Both the position numbers and the translations under genes were made by a program. Below, in pieces: positions 10,701 to 23,965 of a DNA stretch of 64,000 nt (its first letter is position 1; every line of letters begins with the position of its first letter). The DNA comes from Paragonimus westermani (taxonomy: Eukaryota; Platyhelminthes; Trematoda; Plagiorchiida; Troglotrematidae), in NCBI GenBank assembly GCA_008508345.1, contig QNGE01003825.1:1-64000 (forward strand). The letters are read 5' to 3'. The notes beneath the pieces were generated by a model that was not told the DNA's origin, searched no databases, and saw only the letters and a list, made by a program, of their open reading frames with translations.

Positions 10701-13700
10701 TCTGTTTCAAGCTTTTAAACACATTTTTTTAAACCAAGCGCGTACAGATAGAGCACGAGTGTTCTGTGCAGGCTAAGCTTGAAGATAAGAGCTCAGTAGA
10801 CCAATCAAGCGAGATGCGCTTGCTGGAATGTTTTTCACTTGGCTCTCCTGGGATGACTCTCATGCATTCAATAGATCTACGGTTGCGGTGGTCGCCAAAT
10901 CCTACTTGGCTGAGCAGAACAAATAGCGGTTGACTTGGTATGTCCCTTCTCAGTAATACTGGATTACACCACATAATCCGGCTGGATCCATGTCCACTGC
11001 CCTAAGTGATTAACTGTGGTTCATTCTAATTTTCGCCATCGCAACGTACTGTTAAGCAGTTGGCCTTGTCAGACACGATTCGTTCCGGTTTCAACCCGTG
11101 GAATTATCTGCTTGTGCTGGTTCAGTCTCCACCAACACACAGATGCATGAAGACAGTCACGTATTGCCAATTAAATCAACTACAATGCGAGTGACCGAGA
11201 CTCTTCATTTTTTTTCAACAATAGAATACGTCCGCATATCTCCCCGACTCTCACTAGCCGTAAGAAGAGCAAACTATACGCATGCGTACTAAAATTTTCG
11301 GCTTGTTCATCGCGGCAAGCGCGCTCCATGTTCATTCGTCCTTTCTGCGTTCTACGTTGTCCACCTGAAACTTTCACGAGTTCATGTCAACTAATTTCGG
11401 CTCGGGAGGATGCAGTACCTGCATACACTTGTACATTTCTTCCTTCATTTTAGCCCTGTTATCAGGACGAGCTAAACGAAACCCTGCTCATCCACTGATG
11501 GTCCAATCAGAATTTTGCGAAATAAAATTACCATATTCAACTTCCGCTGTAAGTTTATCTCAGGGGTCACCATGAGTGCCGCCAGATCTTAGCACCCCAT
11601 GGTCTGGTCGAACTGATACCAACCGCACAACAGCTCCTTGACGCTTCTTTTGTGGGATAAATATAGATATCGGTAAATGCGTACTACCATATATATGGAA
11701 TCAGGATAAGTGTCACGCTTCCGAAATGGAACGTCTGAAGGGCGTTTTTGGTCGTCAGTGGTCGAGCATAAGTAGACGTGCCTACATTCGAGATGGCGGT
11801 CAAGGTGACATCAATCTGGAGTAGGTATGCGATCAGCTCCATCATTCATATAAGAGGATTATGGAGCAACCAAACAGAACAGTCAATCAAAGTTTGCACG
11901 TTCTTTCAATCATGTTTATTGAGAGTGGCTAAGCTTTATCGGGTCGAGCGCGGCTGCTGTAGTCTCTGCTTGCTGCAAAGTTACCTTAGGCAATCCACTG
12001 TCTCGTCTTCAGTCTAAATCGTTTCGTTTCATTCCTTAATCCGTTTGCTAAACTTGCTTCCTTCTGACAGCATGTGCAACATTTTGTTACCATGTCCTGT
12101 TCATGATGACCACACCCTTCCCACTGTCCCGACGTTCTATGAGAGTATCGTCATACTTGAGTAAAGTTCGCAAGGCTTGAAGTTGTCTAGTGGCAATACG
12201 ACTTTTATGAGTCAAATGTGATTGCCGGTAGTGATAACAGCAATTGTTTGAGCCCGATCTGAAATGCACCAGATTGATTCCCGACGAAGTAGTCAGCTGG
12301 CTGGTCAGGCAATAAACGCCTTCATACTAAGCCTCAATCTCTACCTGGTCATCTTCATGTCGCGGATAATAAAAATTTGGCCCTGAGGATAACATTTCAA
12401 GCAAAGTATTTTCTAACCTGATCTACGGCCGACTGTAAACATACATTTCTGGGTTGGTCGGAAATTGTGAGTGAAGTTTCTCATCACTAAGTCCGTCGCT
12501 TATTCTTGACCATCTTTTGAAAGTCTACTTTGTAGTGGGTGTCTGCATGCAATCAACGACGTTCGTGCCTTCTTGTTCTTCCAGTTTGCTCAAAATGTGT
12601 TTACGTTGCCTCGCCTTCCATAATATTTCAGTTGCATGCGAGCGCACTGACTCTGTCTGGCGCAATGGGTTTGGGGGACATCGCATCTGTGTGAATAGAG
12701 ATTCTGTGAAGAGTCGGCCAAGCGTGTTTGGGATATTCGCTTCAGTCAGTGCAACTGTTAAGAATCCGGATCATTGTGCTCGTTTCCACTAGCTTGCTTA
12801 TGTATCAATAAGTTGCATCACTGCCTACGTTCATTTATCTCTTGTGTGATATCAGAAATCCCCTGATGTCAGTGGATGTGTCACGGATGTTTGTCTTCTG
12901 GGACAAGCTCACCCTATATGCACAATCATGACAACTTATGCGCACGACCGACATCCACGTAATATCATTCCTGCCACCAAACGTTTTTTCGGCATGCACC
13001 CGCCAAAATTCTCACTGGCTCTCAGTCGCACCACCAGCTGCATCGTCAATGCATGTTGAACTACATTTTTTTAAATTTAGTAAGAGCGATATACTCAGTT
13101 ATTACGCCTAAAAGCACCTACGCTCGTAGGTTGACTACATTTCGCTTTCGTTCATTTGAAAACTACAATACTTCGAATTTTAAGGTAAATGGTGCGGGGG
13201 GAAAGTAATGGGTAACAGACCGTTTACCATACTATCTTCTACCTTTGCTGCTGATTCATTAGAAGCAAGTTGAAACTCTGAATTTGCAACTGTTTGCAAT
13301 ATGAGTAGCTTTTGATCGCTTACTGGGAGTTACTGATCTGCAGTTTGGTCTAGTGACGTATGCAGGATGCGACGGAAATTTTTCGTGGGTTGCTGGCGAC
13401 TGTGGGATGAATTAAAACTACGGTGACAATGCAGTAGCTTCGTTTACATTAGTTATTACTCTTATCACTTACGGCACTAAAGGCCAACACAAGCAGCTGG
13501 ATAACTGTGGGACAAATGACTTGCTCCCACTATTACCGTCTATTTTTCGGAAGCAGATGACTCTCACTCTACCCAGGGGCTGTTGCTGGGTAGTATTTCA
13601 CACGGTTGCTAATTGTTTGTCTCTGACTGTAGCCGATAGCTAACAGCAGACACGTTAGTGAGGCGCCCCTCTTTCGAACCATTATGTCTACACAATGACA

Positions 13701-16185
13701 CCGGGTAAGATACAGCAAACCCTAATCGCCCTAAATATCTTACCAATTCAGCCGTACAGCGTTAACTGGTGGCACAAAGCTTGACTCGAAAAACGACATT
13801 GGCACGATTCACGGACGTTGCGGAACACAGACTCATGGTCAATGTATCGTCTTACGATTTCCGCCAACCTGACCTTCGGTCGCGATTCTGGAATCTATAC
13901 CGAGGATCGTGTCGGAAAATTTTACGCCCAGATTCCGTTCGTTTTTTGCCTGCGCAAGCCTTGAGGCGCAAAACCATCTTGGAACAAACGGGCAGACTAA
14001 CACCACAGTACTCAACTCAGCGCCACACTGAACTTTTGTTGCTGACAGTACCGTACGCTCTTTTAACCTTCTTGAACCACAGTTGACTGATTGGACTTTG
14101 GTCATTGCGCTTACATCAACTGATACATATAATTCAGCTGTACTCAATTTTTCATTTCGTTGGGCGTGGTGCAGTATGATATAATGAGTGGGGAGCCGTG
14201 AACTTTTGTTCAGGTAACATCGTGATGGTAATAGCTGCCTGTAGAGAACTCAGTGAAAAGGATCACTGGATAATGTGTTCCACGTCTCACTAAGGAGAGG
14301 AATTTACTTGGGAGAATCAGCTTTGTCTTAGTAGTCGGCTGTCGACAGATTGCACATCAGTTGTGAAGCTCAAGGGACAATCCTCTATTCTGTTCGCGGG
14401 TTCAAAGCAAGGTGTGGACCATCCGTGTTCTTATAGTTCGCAACGAACGCTAAAACGGTAAATATCAATTTTCCGGGATATGTGAGTGTTGGCGACAGAA
14501 GTTAACCTGGCTTCACATCCATCACATGGAATCGTCCAACTTAGGTGAAACTGCAGTGCTTTTGAACCTGTGTAGCGTATTTACTTCTGTTAATCGGGCA
14601 ACCATGTAGGTCGTTCCGCTCACTACTGGCTCTTCTCGGCTTGATTCCTTTTTCACACCCAAAGCGTACGATAATATGGTTGTGCTATATCCGTCACTGC
14701 TCTCTAGGCCGTTCTAGCCCCACACCTCTGTATAGTTTTGGAGTCTTTATCTGGCCATTTGGAAGAAATGTAGCTTCGTCTATGCGAGGTTAGTTCGCCA
14801 GGTTGTTCACGGTTTCAAGTGGCCACTCACATGCGCCCTCACATGAAAGTAGCTGTTCCTGGCTCGCCGAATATCTTTCTCACACAGTGAACCCTTCTTT
14901 GTCGTCATTTCGAACAGCAGTGGTTGGCGCCGTGGAGTTTTCATACAACATCACACAGTGAATGTTTAGAGGCTCGCCTCAGGAAACGGGTTACAAACAC
15001 AGGTAAAGGTACTTGTCACGTTTCAGGAGAAGAGGGATCAGTCCATGTTTCAACGGTCTAATGGAAGCGTTTCGTGGTCTAACTGGCAGTGGCGTATCAC
15101 AAACAGATATGTCGTAAACCAAAACGGCGTTTTCAAATAACTGTGGAACAATACTCCCCAGAGTAATGGTCAGCAACAACGGGGTACGCAGTTGTTTGTA
15201 CGACATTCAGACAGTTTGTTTTATTTTTATACTGGCCACTGCTGTCCGTCAACTACAAATGCCATCTATTCTTCAAAACTGTGCTGCGTTTTTGGTGCCA
15301 CTTGAAAACAGGAGCTTACAGACTTTTGTGATCTAGCCGGACGTGCTTACCATCTACTAATCAAGAAGGGCTTGCTCATGGTGAATCCAAGCTAAGCGGC
15401 AAAGACTCACTCAAATGGTAAGCGGTTGAGCTCCAACATTATCCGTCAGACGACCGCTGTGGCCAAACGGTCTGCTAGTCCATACATGGTAGTGGATGGT
15501 CGGTACGAATCGTGGTTGTCGCCCACCGAATTAGCTCACATGACAAACACGTATGACTTGGTCAGTTTAACCGATATGACGACCGAAATGGACGTAATTT
15601 ACGAGAGGTTATAACCTACACTCACTAAAGCAACATGGATTGAGTAAGAGCAAACTGTCCATTAGTGTTATTAATATTGCGACTGGCGCCTTCAGCTGAA
15701 AAGGGCTATCACTGTTAGCATCAACATTTTGCTTTTTAGTAGGATATTAGTTTGGTTGTTTGGCTGCATGCAACATTTGGTGCTCTTTCTGAAAATGTGC
15801 CCAGAGGATGTATTAGTATCGGTAGTGAGAAAATGATTAACACGCAGCGAACTGATGTGATCTCGTCAGGTTGTGAAATTTGATGCGTGCTTGGCCAAAC
15901 TCAACTTCCTCTCTTGGTGAAAGAAATATTCTTCCACGGAATTTTCCGACTTCATTTAAGAGGAAGCACGGAATCATATATATGAAAAGGTTTTGTGGCG
16001 ATTCGGCATTTTAATTCACGGGTGCGGAGCAGTGGCTTTAAGTTGCGCGGATCCAATCAGTTTGCCCTGTTTGGTGTCAAGCTGAGATCTGTTGATCTGA
16101 AAAGCATAAGCTGAAAACGAGGTGCAGCACCATTTTTGGGAATCACACTAAGTGATCGGAAGAGAGTAGGATGACCAGCCTGTTT
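7723..16185. other. Long stretch without supportable genes
   Basis: About 8.5 kb. Only open frames under about 105 codons occur, scattered on both strands, with no conserved motif, no paired splice sites that I could defend, and no recognisable repeat. The largest (13769-14086 plus, 13839-14147 minus) overlap antisense and look like chance. It is probably intronic or intergenic DNA, perhaps with repeats too old to read by eye. Confidence 0.5.
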
Positions 16186-16189
16186 TCAG

Positions 16190-17570
16190 TTAATTAGAAT
16201 CAAGCATTGCTTTGAAACGATCTGTAAAGGTTCGGCAAGCTGCCTCAGAAGAAAGACTGTTCCGGTGGTTGACACTCTTGAAAGAGAAGAACTGTTTAAA
16301 TAACGTTCAGGGACAAAGCCGTCAAGCTATTTGACACGTCCTCGTCGGCCGTCATCGTACACCACGATAAATAACTGCCGCGCTAAATCAGGGCAGATTC
16401 GGTGGACTCTGACCGAATGCACATCAAGACCTCCAATTTGAAACCTATCGCTTTGTTTCCTAGGCCCGTGACTAGTTTGTTAGTCGCGCACTGTAGACGC
16501 TCAACAGTAGGTGACATTCTTCAGGCCGGTATACACGACCTGATTACTGTACTCGAACAGAGTTTTTATGTAAACGTTGCAATTCATTTCAAATGTTCTT
16601 TTATCTATGCCGGAGAGATTGCCCTTTATCATCTTAAGAATGGTGGATCCGTCTTCTGTCACCATCTCGTGAAGATAGACCAAAGGTGCGTTAAATAACA
16701 TCCAGACGCCTATATCCTTTCTAGAATGGATTCTCGTGATGTCCACTTTGCTGAACACGGTATGAATCATGAAGACATTTCCACATTCCCCACCGAGGGA
16801 AATATGTTCACAATCGCCTTCACTCAGTGGAAGACTTTAATCGTCCGGCCAGCGCCCAGTAGCGTCAAGATCACTCTGCAGTGCACCAGCGTTACAGGCA
16901 TTCTAGGTCTCCAAGTCAGCTTGTAGATGAGTGATGCTAGATATACTGTCCTGAAGGTCGTCTACGTGAATGAGAAACAGAGGAAGAATCAGCATCATCC
17001 TTCCAGAAGCCTCCACAAAAGGCACGCGAAGAGAGGGAAGGTATGATCCAGTTTCCTTTTTGGGAAATTCCACTATTCAGGGAAGGGGTAATCTGGCAAA
17101 GAACATCTTGGGTATAGTACATCCACAGTTTGCCTGAGGGGCCATGTGAGACACGGTGAAAAGCTTTGATGACGTCAAGGAAGATGACATCTGAGACGAA
17201 GACCTTATCACGCGCTCCTGTCAGAATGCCAATGAAAATAAGCATACTTGTTATGCACTGCCGGTTAGGAATAGATCCATGATGAGTGGAGAAAAGAGCG
17301 TTTGATAAGAGTTGCCTGGAGATGACGCGCTTCAGCGAACCCTTTGTTATCTTGTATGGAGTGTTAGTAAGGCTCGTTGGCCCATAGCTGGCCAACAACT
17401 GCCGGTCACCCGCTTTGAAGATAGACCTGGTTGCGGCTGATTTCCATGCACGTGATAGAGTGCTAGTCCGAAGCGTCCGATTGAGCACAGTGCATGAAGT
17501 TCTGCCACACTAGCAGGTGCTTCCTTGAGAATCCTGGAATTGAACTTGTCAGGACCCGTCAGACTCTATG
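16190..17570 (-). pseudogene. CR1-like LINE reverse transcriptase, 5'-truncated and decayed
   Basis: Minus-strand remnant of a LINE ORF2. It starts around 17560 (TGPDKFNSRILKEAP). It continues through the RT fingers at 17488-16937 (RTSTLSRAWKSAATRSIFKAG, SLTNTPYKITKGSLKRVI), then an altered palm (DVIFLDVIKAFHRVSHG). Further down are a thumb and C-terminal block at 16770-16501 (RKDIGVW, LKMIKGNLSGIDKRTFEMN, EYSNQVVY) and a final FFSFKSV then DRFKAMLDSN segment near 16190. The block order matches the ORF2 at 58.4-64 kb, so this is an older copy of the same broad family. The catalytic Y/F-A-D-D is not readable. Endonuclease is absent. Confidence 0.75.
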
Positions 17571-20500
17571 AATTAGCTGTGTATAGTACTTTTTCGTTAG
17601 CTAACACAGAAAGCCCAGCTATTAGAAATGGTTGCCGAAGTTTCTGCAGCTGTAGAGTGGGATGTCCACTCGACCGTGCAAAGTTGTTGATTTTCAACTA
17701 ACCCTCCCCAGATATTCCGACCCCAGCTGGGAAGTCTAAAGAAGCCTCCCTCTTGAGCAGTCGTAGAGGAAGTGCTGAAAGTTTATTCTTTCTCACCTAA
17801 AGCATACGGTTAACTAGCAAGTGTGTGTTCACGCTTCTTCTAAAGTTTCTCCTCTTATACCAGTTCAACATGCTCGTGGATCCACCCTCACGCACACTTG
17901 ATTTAAACAGTTCGCAAAGCGTTTATTCTCTGTGGACTTACGGTAGGCCCTTTCTTTGAAGGCGACTGTAAAAAATCTTGAAGTAGATGACGTACCCTGC
18001 GTGAAGTGGGGGAAGCAGTGAAACAGAGTCCATAGTTTGTGTGACACAAACAAACCGTCTACCTTCCAAATTACGCTTCGAGACACATAATAACTCTGAC
18101 CCGCATCGTCTTGGTCTAGAAGAATTGACCGTACTTAGCTTGCTAGGCCAACAAAATGAGCCTGAGAGCAGGTTCGAAACGTGTTTTTTAATTGGACTTC
18201 TAACTGGTAACAGATATAACCAAGTGCGAGCGAGCGACGGTTAAGTTGTGTGAATGGTGACCTGATTATCACTCTCCACACGATGTGGCTCTCATTCGTG
18301 ATGAATAAGTCTAGCAGCGATGTACCCTGATCTCAACGATGCCGCGTCGTGGCTTTGACCAGTTGTGTTTCACCTCTCCGTCTTGCCAGGACCGATAAGG
18401 AAGTCGAGAATCAGCTTTCGTGGTCTCGGGGAAACATCGGCGCTCTGTTCATATTGGCCACGCTAAAACCGTTCGTAATAAGTATATTAGAAGAACACTG
18501 CAAAGGTGGGAAGTTATCAGGGCCAACAAGAGGGGCGTCACTGGGTGCGTTGGATGGGAGATAACCACAGCCATTGGGGGGTGAGTCTACGCCACACAAC
18601 TTTGGTCGAAGCCACAGAGTGTCAAGTTGACCGGGGGACCGGATTTCCGCAATGGACATTAATGTCGAAAGAGTCTGCTTCAAGAAATGAGCAACGTCCT
18701 CTATTCCCTCCAAACGAAATCAACTTAATGGACTGGGTTTTTGGTAGCACTAAGTTCTCTGTCAGAGCTCCGTGGAAGCGATGTGTGCCGCCATGTCATG
18801 GACCATCTAATTTCTGACAGTATATTGGACGAATTCAAACAGTTCGCATACATGCACTTGGAAGCTACTTACCCGTTCTGTTTTTGTGAGGAAAACTGTG
18901 GAGATGAGAAAGAGTGTGTGGGATTAGACCTTTGGCTGAAGGGTGGACCAGGGACTGTGCTGGGATTGATGCGGTCTGTATTGCCTTGTTGGTCCTTCGC
19001 GGTTGCAGACGCGACATTACCGCCTTGCGTACGTTAGAGACCCTACTGGACAATTAATCAACAATTTCGACATCGGAAACTGCGTTCTTTGCGTCCTTGT
19101 CAATTTCTGTCGTTCGGAAGTGTGTTTAGAATTTATCGTGCATGGAAAATTTGACTGTTACACCTACCGGGAGAGGCTTTACGAGGTGTAGTTTTCGGTT
19201 TTGCGAGAGCACTAGGTTAAGCGCCTAAGTGAACGGGCCAATGAGGGACTTCCCGATCCGGTGAAGGTGATCATGACAAACGCCTTCTGTTCTGAATTCT
19301 GAGAAGGAAGAACTTTGTGTGCAATCTATCGGCAGACGTTCAGGTAATTAACACGAAAAACGGATTCGAAGGGATTCCGGTAGTAACAACACGTGTGCTT
19401 GAAGTTAAAGCATCGGTTGTTGGACTGTTGTCTTCTGGAGCAAAATCCCCGCTTTCGTTTACTAGAGGTGCATAAATCCGAATGGACGCTGACAGGGCGA
19501 GAGTTATAAATCTATTCTTGAAAATTTTTTTCGGCCTTCCATAATTCCGTCTTTCGTTTTGATCAGCTGGCGTTGCATCTCCCAATCTTGTGGGCAACGT
19601 TCGAAAGGCTTGCCTTTTAGGCTGAAGTTGGCGAATTCTAAAGTCAGTTTTTCCAAGAACTGCCTCGGTGCTGGGCAAAGCAGGCGACTTTCTGGTTGGT
19701 CTGGCGCGGAGACTGCTGGCGATCACGAGATTTGTGGCATTCGGAATCGGGAATATGCTAGGTTTGGCTCAGTTAGCCCAGTTGGGAAAGCGGCCTCATG
19801 AAACAGTCTTTTCCTGAGAGCCTTTTTTCTTTCCATGGCGATTGCTTGTAAACGTAGAGTTGAAGGGGCAACCGCCTTCTTACTGACTGCAAAACCATGG
19901 TGGCAAGCACTGTGTGCTCAACCAACGACTGCAGTCCAGACTTTTTTCCGAGAAATTCTGCTGGAACTCGTCCACCCAATCCTCCATGAAGAGATAAAAG
20001 GACGTAGAGAGTAAGAGTGATCCCCGCATTTGCGTCCAGGTTTTCTGTGCCGACTCACATTTGGTAAAGTGCGCGTGAACAGTGAGAGGTAAATCAGTGC
20101 TGAGTTTTGATATATCCACAGTCCATGTAAATAAAAAGAAAACGAAGAAATCAGCCGCTTGTACAGAAATCCGCCGAGGTCAGTGCACTTGGAGTGGTAC
20201 GGCATCTGGCACCAATACCACTGCGTACAGTTATGTGCGGATATTTAACACGTTTAGCGATCGCAGTTGGTTGTCATCTCAGTAAAAATCTGACGAGTTC
20301 CGGCACCGCTAGATCATAATTGGTTTATTGCCAGTAGGGAAAACAATGTAAAACGAACACAGATTTCAGAGTTGTGACCGACGGGCGTATAAAACGCGAA
20401 CGATACAATATTTAACAAAGTAATGCGTTATTTGATGCCGAACACCCGAGTTGGTTCGTAATTTTTGAGCATCGAAGGCAATAATGGACCAAGAATGCGT

Positions 20501-21179
20501 GAACAATGAAGGCAAGAAAATCTTTTGTAAATTTCGTGCTTCTCAGTAATAGGTATGTCTGAAATAGACAAGTTGAACTCACCTTGTGATAGGGTACGCC
20601 GGAAACCTAGAAATGCTGATAATCAAACCTGCCAAAATGAGTTTCACTTCTGAACGATATATATCTAGGTCTCACGGTCTACTAATCAACCGACGATCGG
20701 CACTAGCTAAGCGATTCATGCACCCAACTGCCTATGTAACCACAAGTTTCGGGCTGTCACAATAAACCATCTAAGATTAGAAGTCGTCATAGAGGGTTGT
20801 CTCAACCTTCGGTTCTATGACACCGAAATAGCAGTGCACCAACTACTCTGGATTTCGAGTCCGGAAAAGAAGCGGTAACCGAAAACTCAGTTAATGCAAA
20901 GTTTCAAGAAGAGGCAAAAATCACAAAGTTCAGTAAAACGCCCAAATGACCTAATGAGACGATTTAACAGGGTTGTCGATATGACAGTATATACTCGAAT
21001 GGCACTCGATTGTGAATAGTAATAACCCAGTCACTTTGGCACGCTCTCACTCCATACTTATTGACAGCCTGCTTGTGTGTTGCAAATCACTATGCAAAAG
21101 CTGAGCTAAATAAAACCGTTTGGAATAAAGAACCTCAAATTGTTCGTCGCATGACGCGGTTCAACTCTTCTCTCTTTCC
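17571..21179. other. No confident gene; one weak exon candidate
   Basis: Short open frames only. The best candidate is on the minus strand at about 19884-20103. There, an open frame with a plausible donor (TCA then GTAAGA, 19883-19878) follows a pyrimidine-rich stretch near 20120-20150, but the acceptor is far from that tract. A 128-codon minus-strand frame (19340-19726) has no recognisable domain. I see no repeat from the families named elsewhere. Confidence 0.4.
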
Positions 21180-22865
21180 TCCATGACAGACCGCTTGAGA
21201 ACTCTCGGTGTTGTCAGACATTTTTCTCTTTCTATATACCGGCCGCACAGATAAAACCGACATCTAAATCCGGCAGTAGCCATATGCTAGAAACAGTTGA
21301 TAATCGGGCTCCTTTCGCCTTATTTGACAACGACTGTCCACATGTGGAGTATATTTCCTCAATTATCACGATGTCGTTGATGTTATGCAAAAGAACATGC
21401 CAGAACATCACGTATTCTGTTGTTTGTCTCAATTCACATACTCTACTGTACCTCTATTCGGGTTCAATCAGCGGTAAGCCTAACAGGCAATAACAACGGT
21501 AGGGAGAACACATAACGCAGTAGAAGTACACACTGTATTGTCAGGCTCACAGGCAGCAGCGTCATTTTAAATGAGTGGGCAAATGAACCGTTTATCGCTG
21601 AAGTCAGAGCCAATCAAAAGGCAGCCTGAGTCCTGGCACGAGTATGAGGCACACAGGAGGCCTTGATGCGTACACGACAGTCAAATTACGTTCTCCCGTG
21701 TATCGCCGGAGTTCAAATTTCATTCTTGATTTCACAAATTTATCTTACGTGAGAGAGTATTCCTACATTTGGAATAAAATCCCAAATGAAGTCAGAGCCA
21801 GTAACAACATTCAGCGTTTCAAAAAGGGTTTGGGCAGCTATCTTGCGTTAACAAACACAATGTCTATCTTCGAACGCTATGCATCACCAGATGACCTTTT
21901 TGAGTGTGGTCCGAGAAACATTTAGCCGTCAGATGCGCATCACGTAGGTAACCACCCCGCTGTCTAACGCCCCTCGGAATGTGAACGCGGTGCTTAATAA
22001 TAGGTCCAGCAGCACGACGTCATGTAAGCTTTAGTTATCACACGCACATTTCATGCGGCCCTCAAAACCGTCGACTCAATTCTACTTTCAGCCGAATAAA
22101 TCCCAAGTACATAGCAAAATGCCACAACAAACAGTAGGCAGGGTTATATATTCTAATAATCATAGCAAAAATAATAACATCGTATGAGTTATTTGTCAAA
22201 AATTTCCGCACACACATTGTCTGTCATGGTAAATGTTACAACCCCACATTTTATCATCTAACGTGTGAAAGTACATTCTTTCTTCCGATCTCCATATCAT
22301 CCATTGAGCGAGGAAGTTTGTCTACGACGAATGAACGCACGGAACTTTGTCTCAGCTTAACAGTTCGCGAGATGCCCAACGTTTTGACGTTTCCGGGAAA
22401 TCGATGAAATCCTGCGTCGGAATCTGCCCAATCGTTCGCTGGATTTTGGGATTTTCCGCCCTGCCTCACCAGAGCTGACCTATCTTGGCATTTTCTGGAC
22501 GAAGATTTTATCCCTCAATGGCGAAACACTCCAAAGATGCGTTCGGGCGTTTTTCCAGCAGCGACCTTAAACTATTTTAAAAATTGCCTATCCCACAACC
22601 CTGTGAAAAGTAAATTAGCGTAACATCCAATTTTTTTGAGACTAAATATGTAAAGCGAACGAATCATCTCCTTCTCTGTTGCGTGCGTCAAAGTTTTATA
22701 AACTACAGTCATTTGCCTTTTGACCTTGTCCTTCTTGACGGCAGGCTTCATGTTTGTGCGATTCTTTTATTATACGTTTTTGTAGGGTTTGTAAATATCT
22801 GCAGTGATCGCGCATAACCCTGTGTGCTCCTCACAGATGCGTTGAGAAATATATATTATTATTAG
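21180..22865 (+). mobile_element. CR1 family A, 3' part of a LINE copy
   Basis: Plus-strand copy of the same CR1 family as 44.1-47.25 kb, truncated at its 5' end. Shared sequence starts near 21230, where GGCCG-CACA, ACCGACATC and a SSHML-like segment parallel 46,410-46,500. The C-terminal coding part is at 21644-21925 (WNKIPNEVRASNNIQRFKK, then NTMSIFERYAS). A 3' UTR ends with TCACAGATGCGTTGAGAAAT and an ATT-rich tail at about 22830-22865. That tail motif recurs near 23930 and 47210. The RT core is not present. Confidence 0.6.
21644..21925 (+). pseudogene. C-terminal end of CR1 family A ORF2
   Basis: 93-codon open frame ending at a stop (21923-21925). It carries the typical LINE ORF2 end: a basic, aromatic stretch, then IWNKIPNEVRASNN and FKKGLGSYL. 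The same block is present, more decayed, in the minus-strand copy near 24,960-24,700 (NKLPNEVRASNDI). It is the tail of a reverse-transcriptase polyprotein rather than an independent gene; the start codon is internal. Confidence 0.65.
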
Positions 22866-23965
22866 TATTAATATTGTCATTAGAACATTCTACCCAGCCC
22901 GAACACTCAGACTCCCGTCACGGTTGAGCATTTCGTGGGATCCGCAAAATCCTTTAGATTTTGAGTGAAAAATGGAGTCTAGTCGAGAGGTTCATCCATT
23001 GTCTCGCAAAATATAGGCTTCCCCATCTCTTCCCGTCCGGACAAAATTTTCTACATGTTTTTGCGAAACTGTTTACTTGGAATAATGATAAAGATTTTTG
23101 ACAGAACGCCCTCTCCGTCCTCCAAACACCTTTCTTCTGACTTGACTCTGTCCACTAGGCCAGTGCTTACCTTGTGGTGTGTCATTTGATGTGCATTGGC
23201 CTAATCAATCAAATGATTGGAAATAACAAAAATATGGTAAAATTGAAAGAAGCTATAATGGTAACGGTTGTGCACAAAAAGGTAAACGTATAAGCAAAAG
23301 GAAGACTTATTCAAAAAGTGGAATGACTCACTGGTATATCAAAATCCGTGGAATTGAATAGGCCGCCGCCTGAGAGAAAGACAGCACCAAGGAGTAGATC
23401 TGATAGACAATTCTACACACGACATGGAATGACAAATGTTTGGCGTTGATAGGCCACCGAACACTAGGGGCTAATAAACGCTTCGTCGGGCGTTTACTTC
23501 ATCAGCCCAAATATCCACGCAAACGAAGAAGGAAATGACGGCGCTCAGTGACTCCCGTCTTATTGATCAAGACGAGAGAATCCAGAGACCGATGATGACG
23601 CTTCCACACAAGTGTACAGGTGAAGTTAACGAGACGATATATACGAAAATATGCAAAAATGATTCGAAAAATATAGTTATGAACTGTGAACATTACAGAT
23701 GTAACTACTCAACTATTTTACAGAATTTTGGAGGTTCCAAGTACTATCGTCTCAGAAGCATGTATCTCAAATGTTTCTTTTAAGGTAGAGTTTTCCTCTC
23801 ATACGATATCTGATTTGTTGCCTTATTCACATAACTGACTCATTTTACAATTTACGACTGTGATGTTCAACTGTGTATGTGGCCTTATCATGTGTATATT
23901 TATCACACACTCTTGAGCGTGTTTCTCACAGATGCGTTGGAAGACACTATTATTTTTACTATTAG
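22866..23965 (+). mobile_element. 3' UTR fragments of CR1 family A plus an unclassified repeat module
   Basis: 22,880-23,080 resembles 46,700-46,870 in the 3' UTR of the nested CR1 copy: GGTTGAGCA-TTCGTG, GGAGTC-AGTC, CCCATCT-TTCCC and TTTCTACAT blocks appear in the same order. 23,660-23,965 resembles 46,990-47,250 (TCTCAGAAGCA, TAGAGTTTTCCT, TTGAGCGTGTTTCTCACAGA then an ATT-rich tail). Between them, 23,330-23,530 is a different module with a compact hairpin. These look like stacked, truncated LINE ends. Confidence 0.5.
23467..23508 (-). other. Conserved-looking hairpin with CTGATGA bulge
   Basis: The arms AATAAACGC (23473-23481) and GCGTTTACT (23490-23498) pair with one G:T wobble. They close an 8-nt loop and are themselves enclosed by GGGCT/AGCCC (23468-23472 and 23504-23508). 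On the minus strand this gives a CTGATGA next to the outer stem and a GACGAAG in the loop side. The resemblance to a hammerhead ribozyme core (CUGANGA and GAAA) is partial: the second box reads GAAG and the stem II equivalent is poor. It may be a structured part of an unclassified repeat. Confidence 0.3.

Noticed and set aside
22911..22935. CCGTCACGGTT, similar to the start of the schistosome spliced leader
   Set aside because: Only about 11 bases match, no donor site or snRNA-like Sm site follows, and the segment aligns with a CR1 3' UTR.
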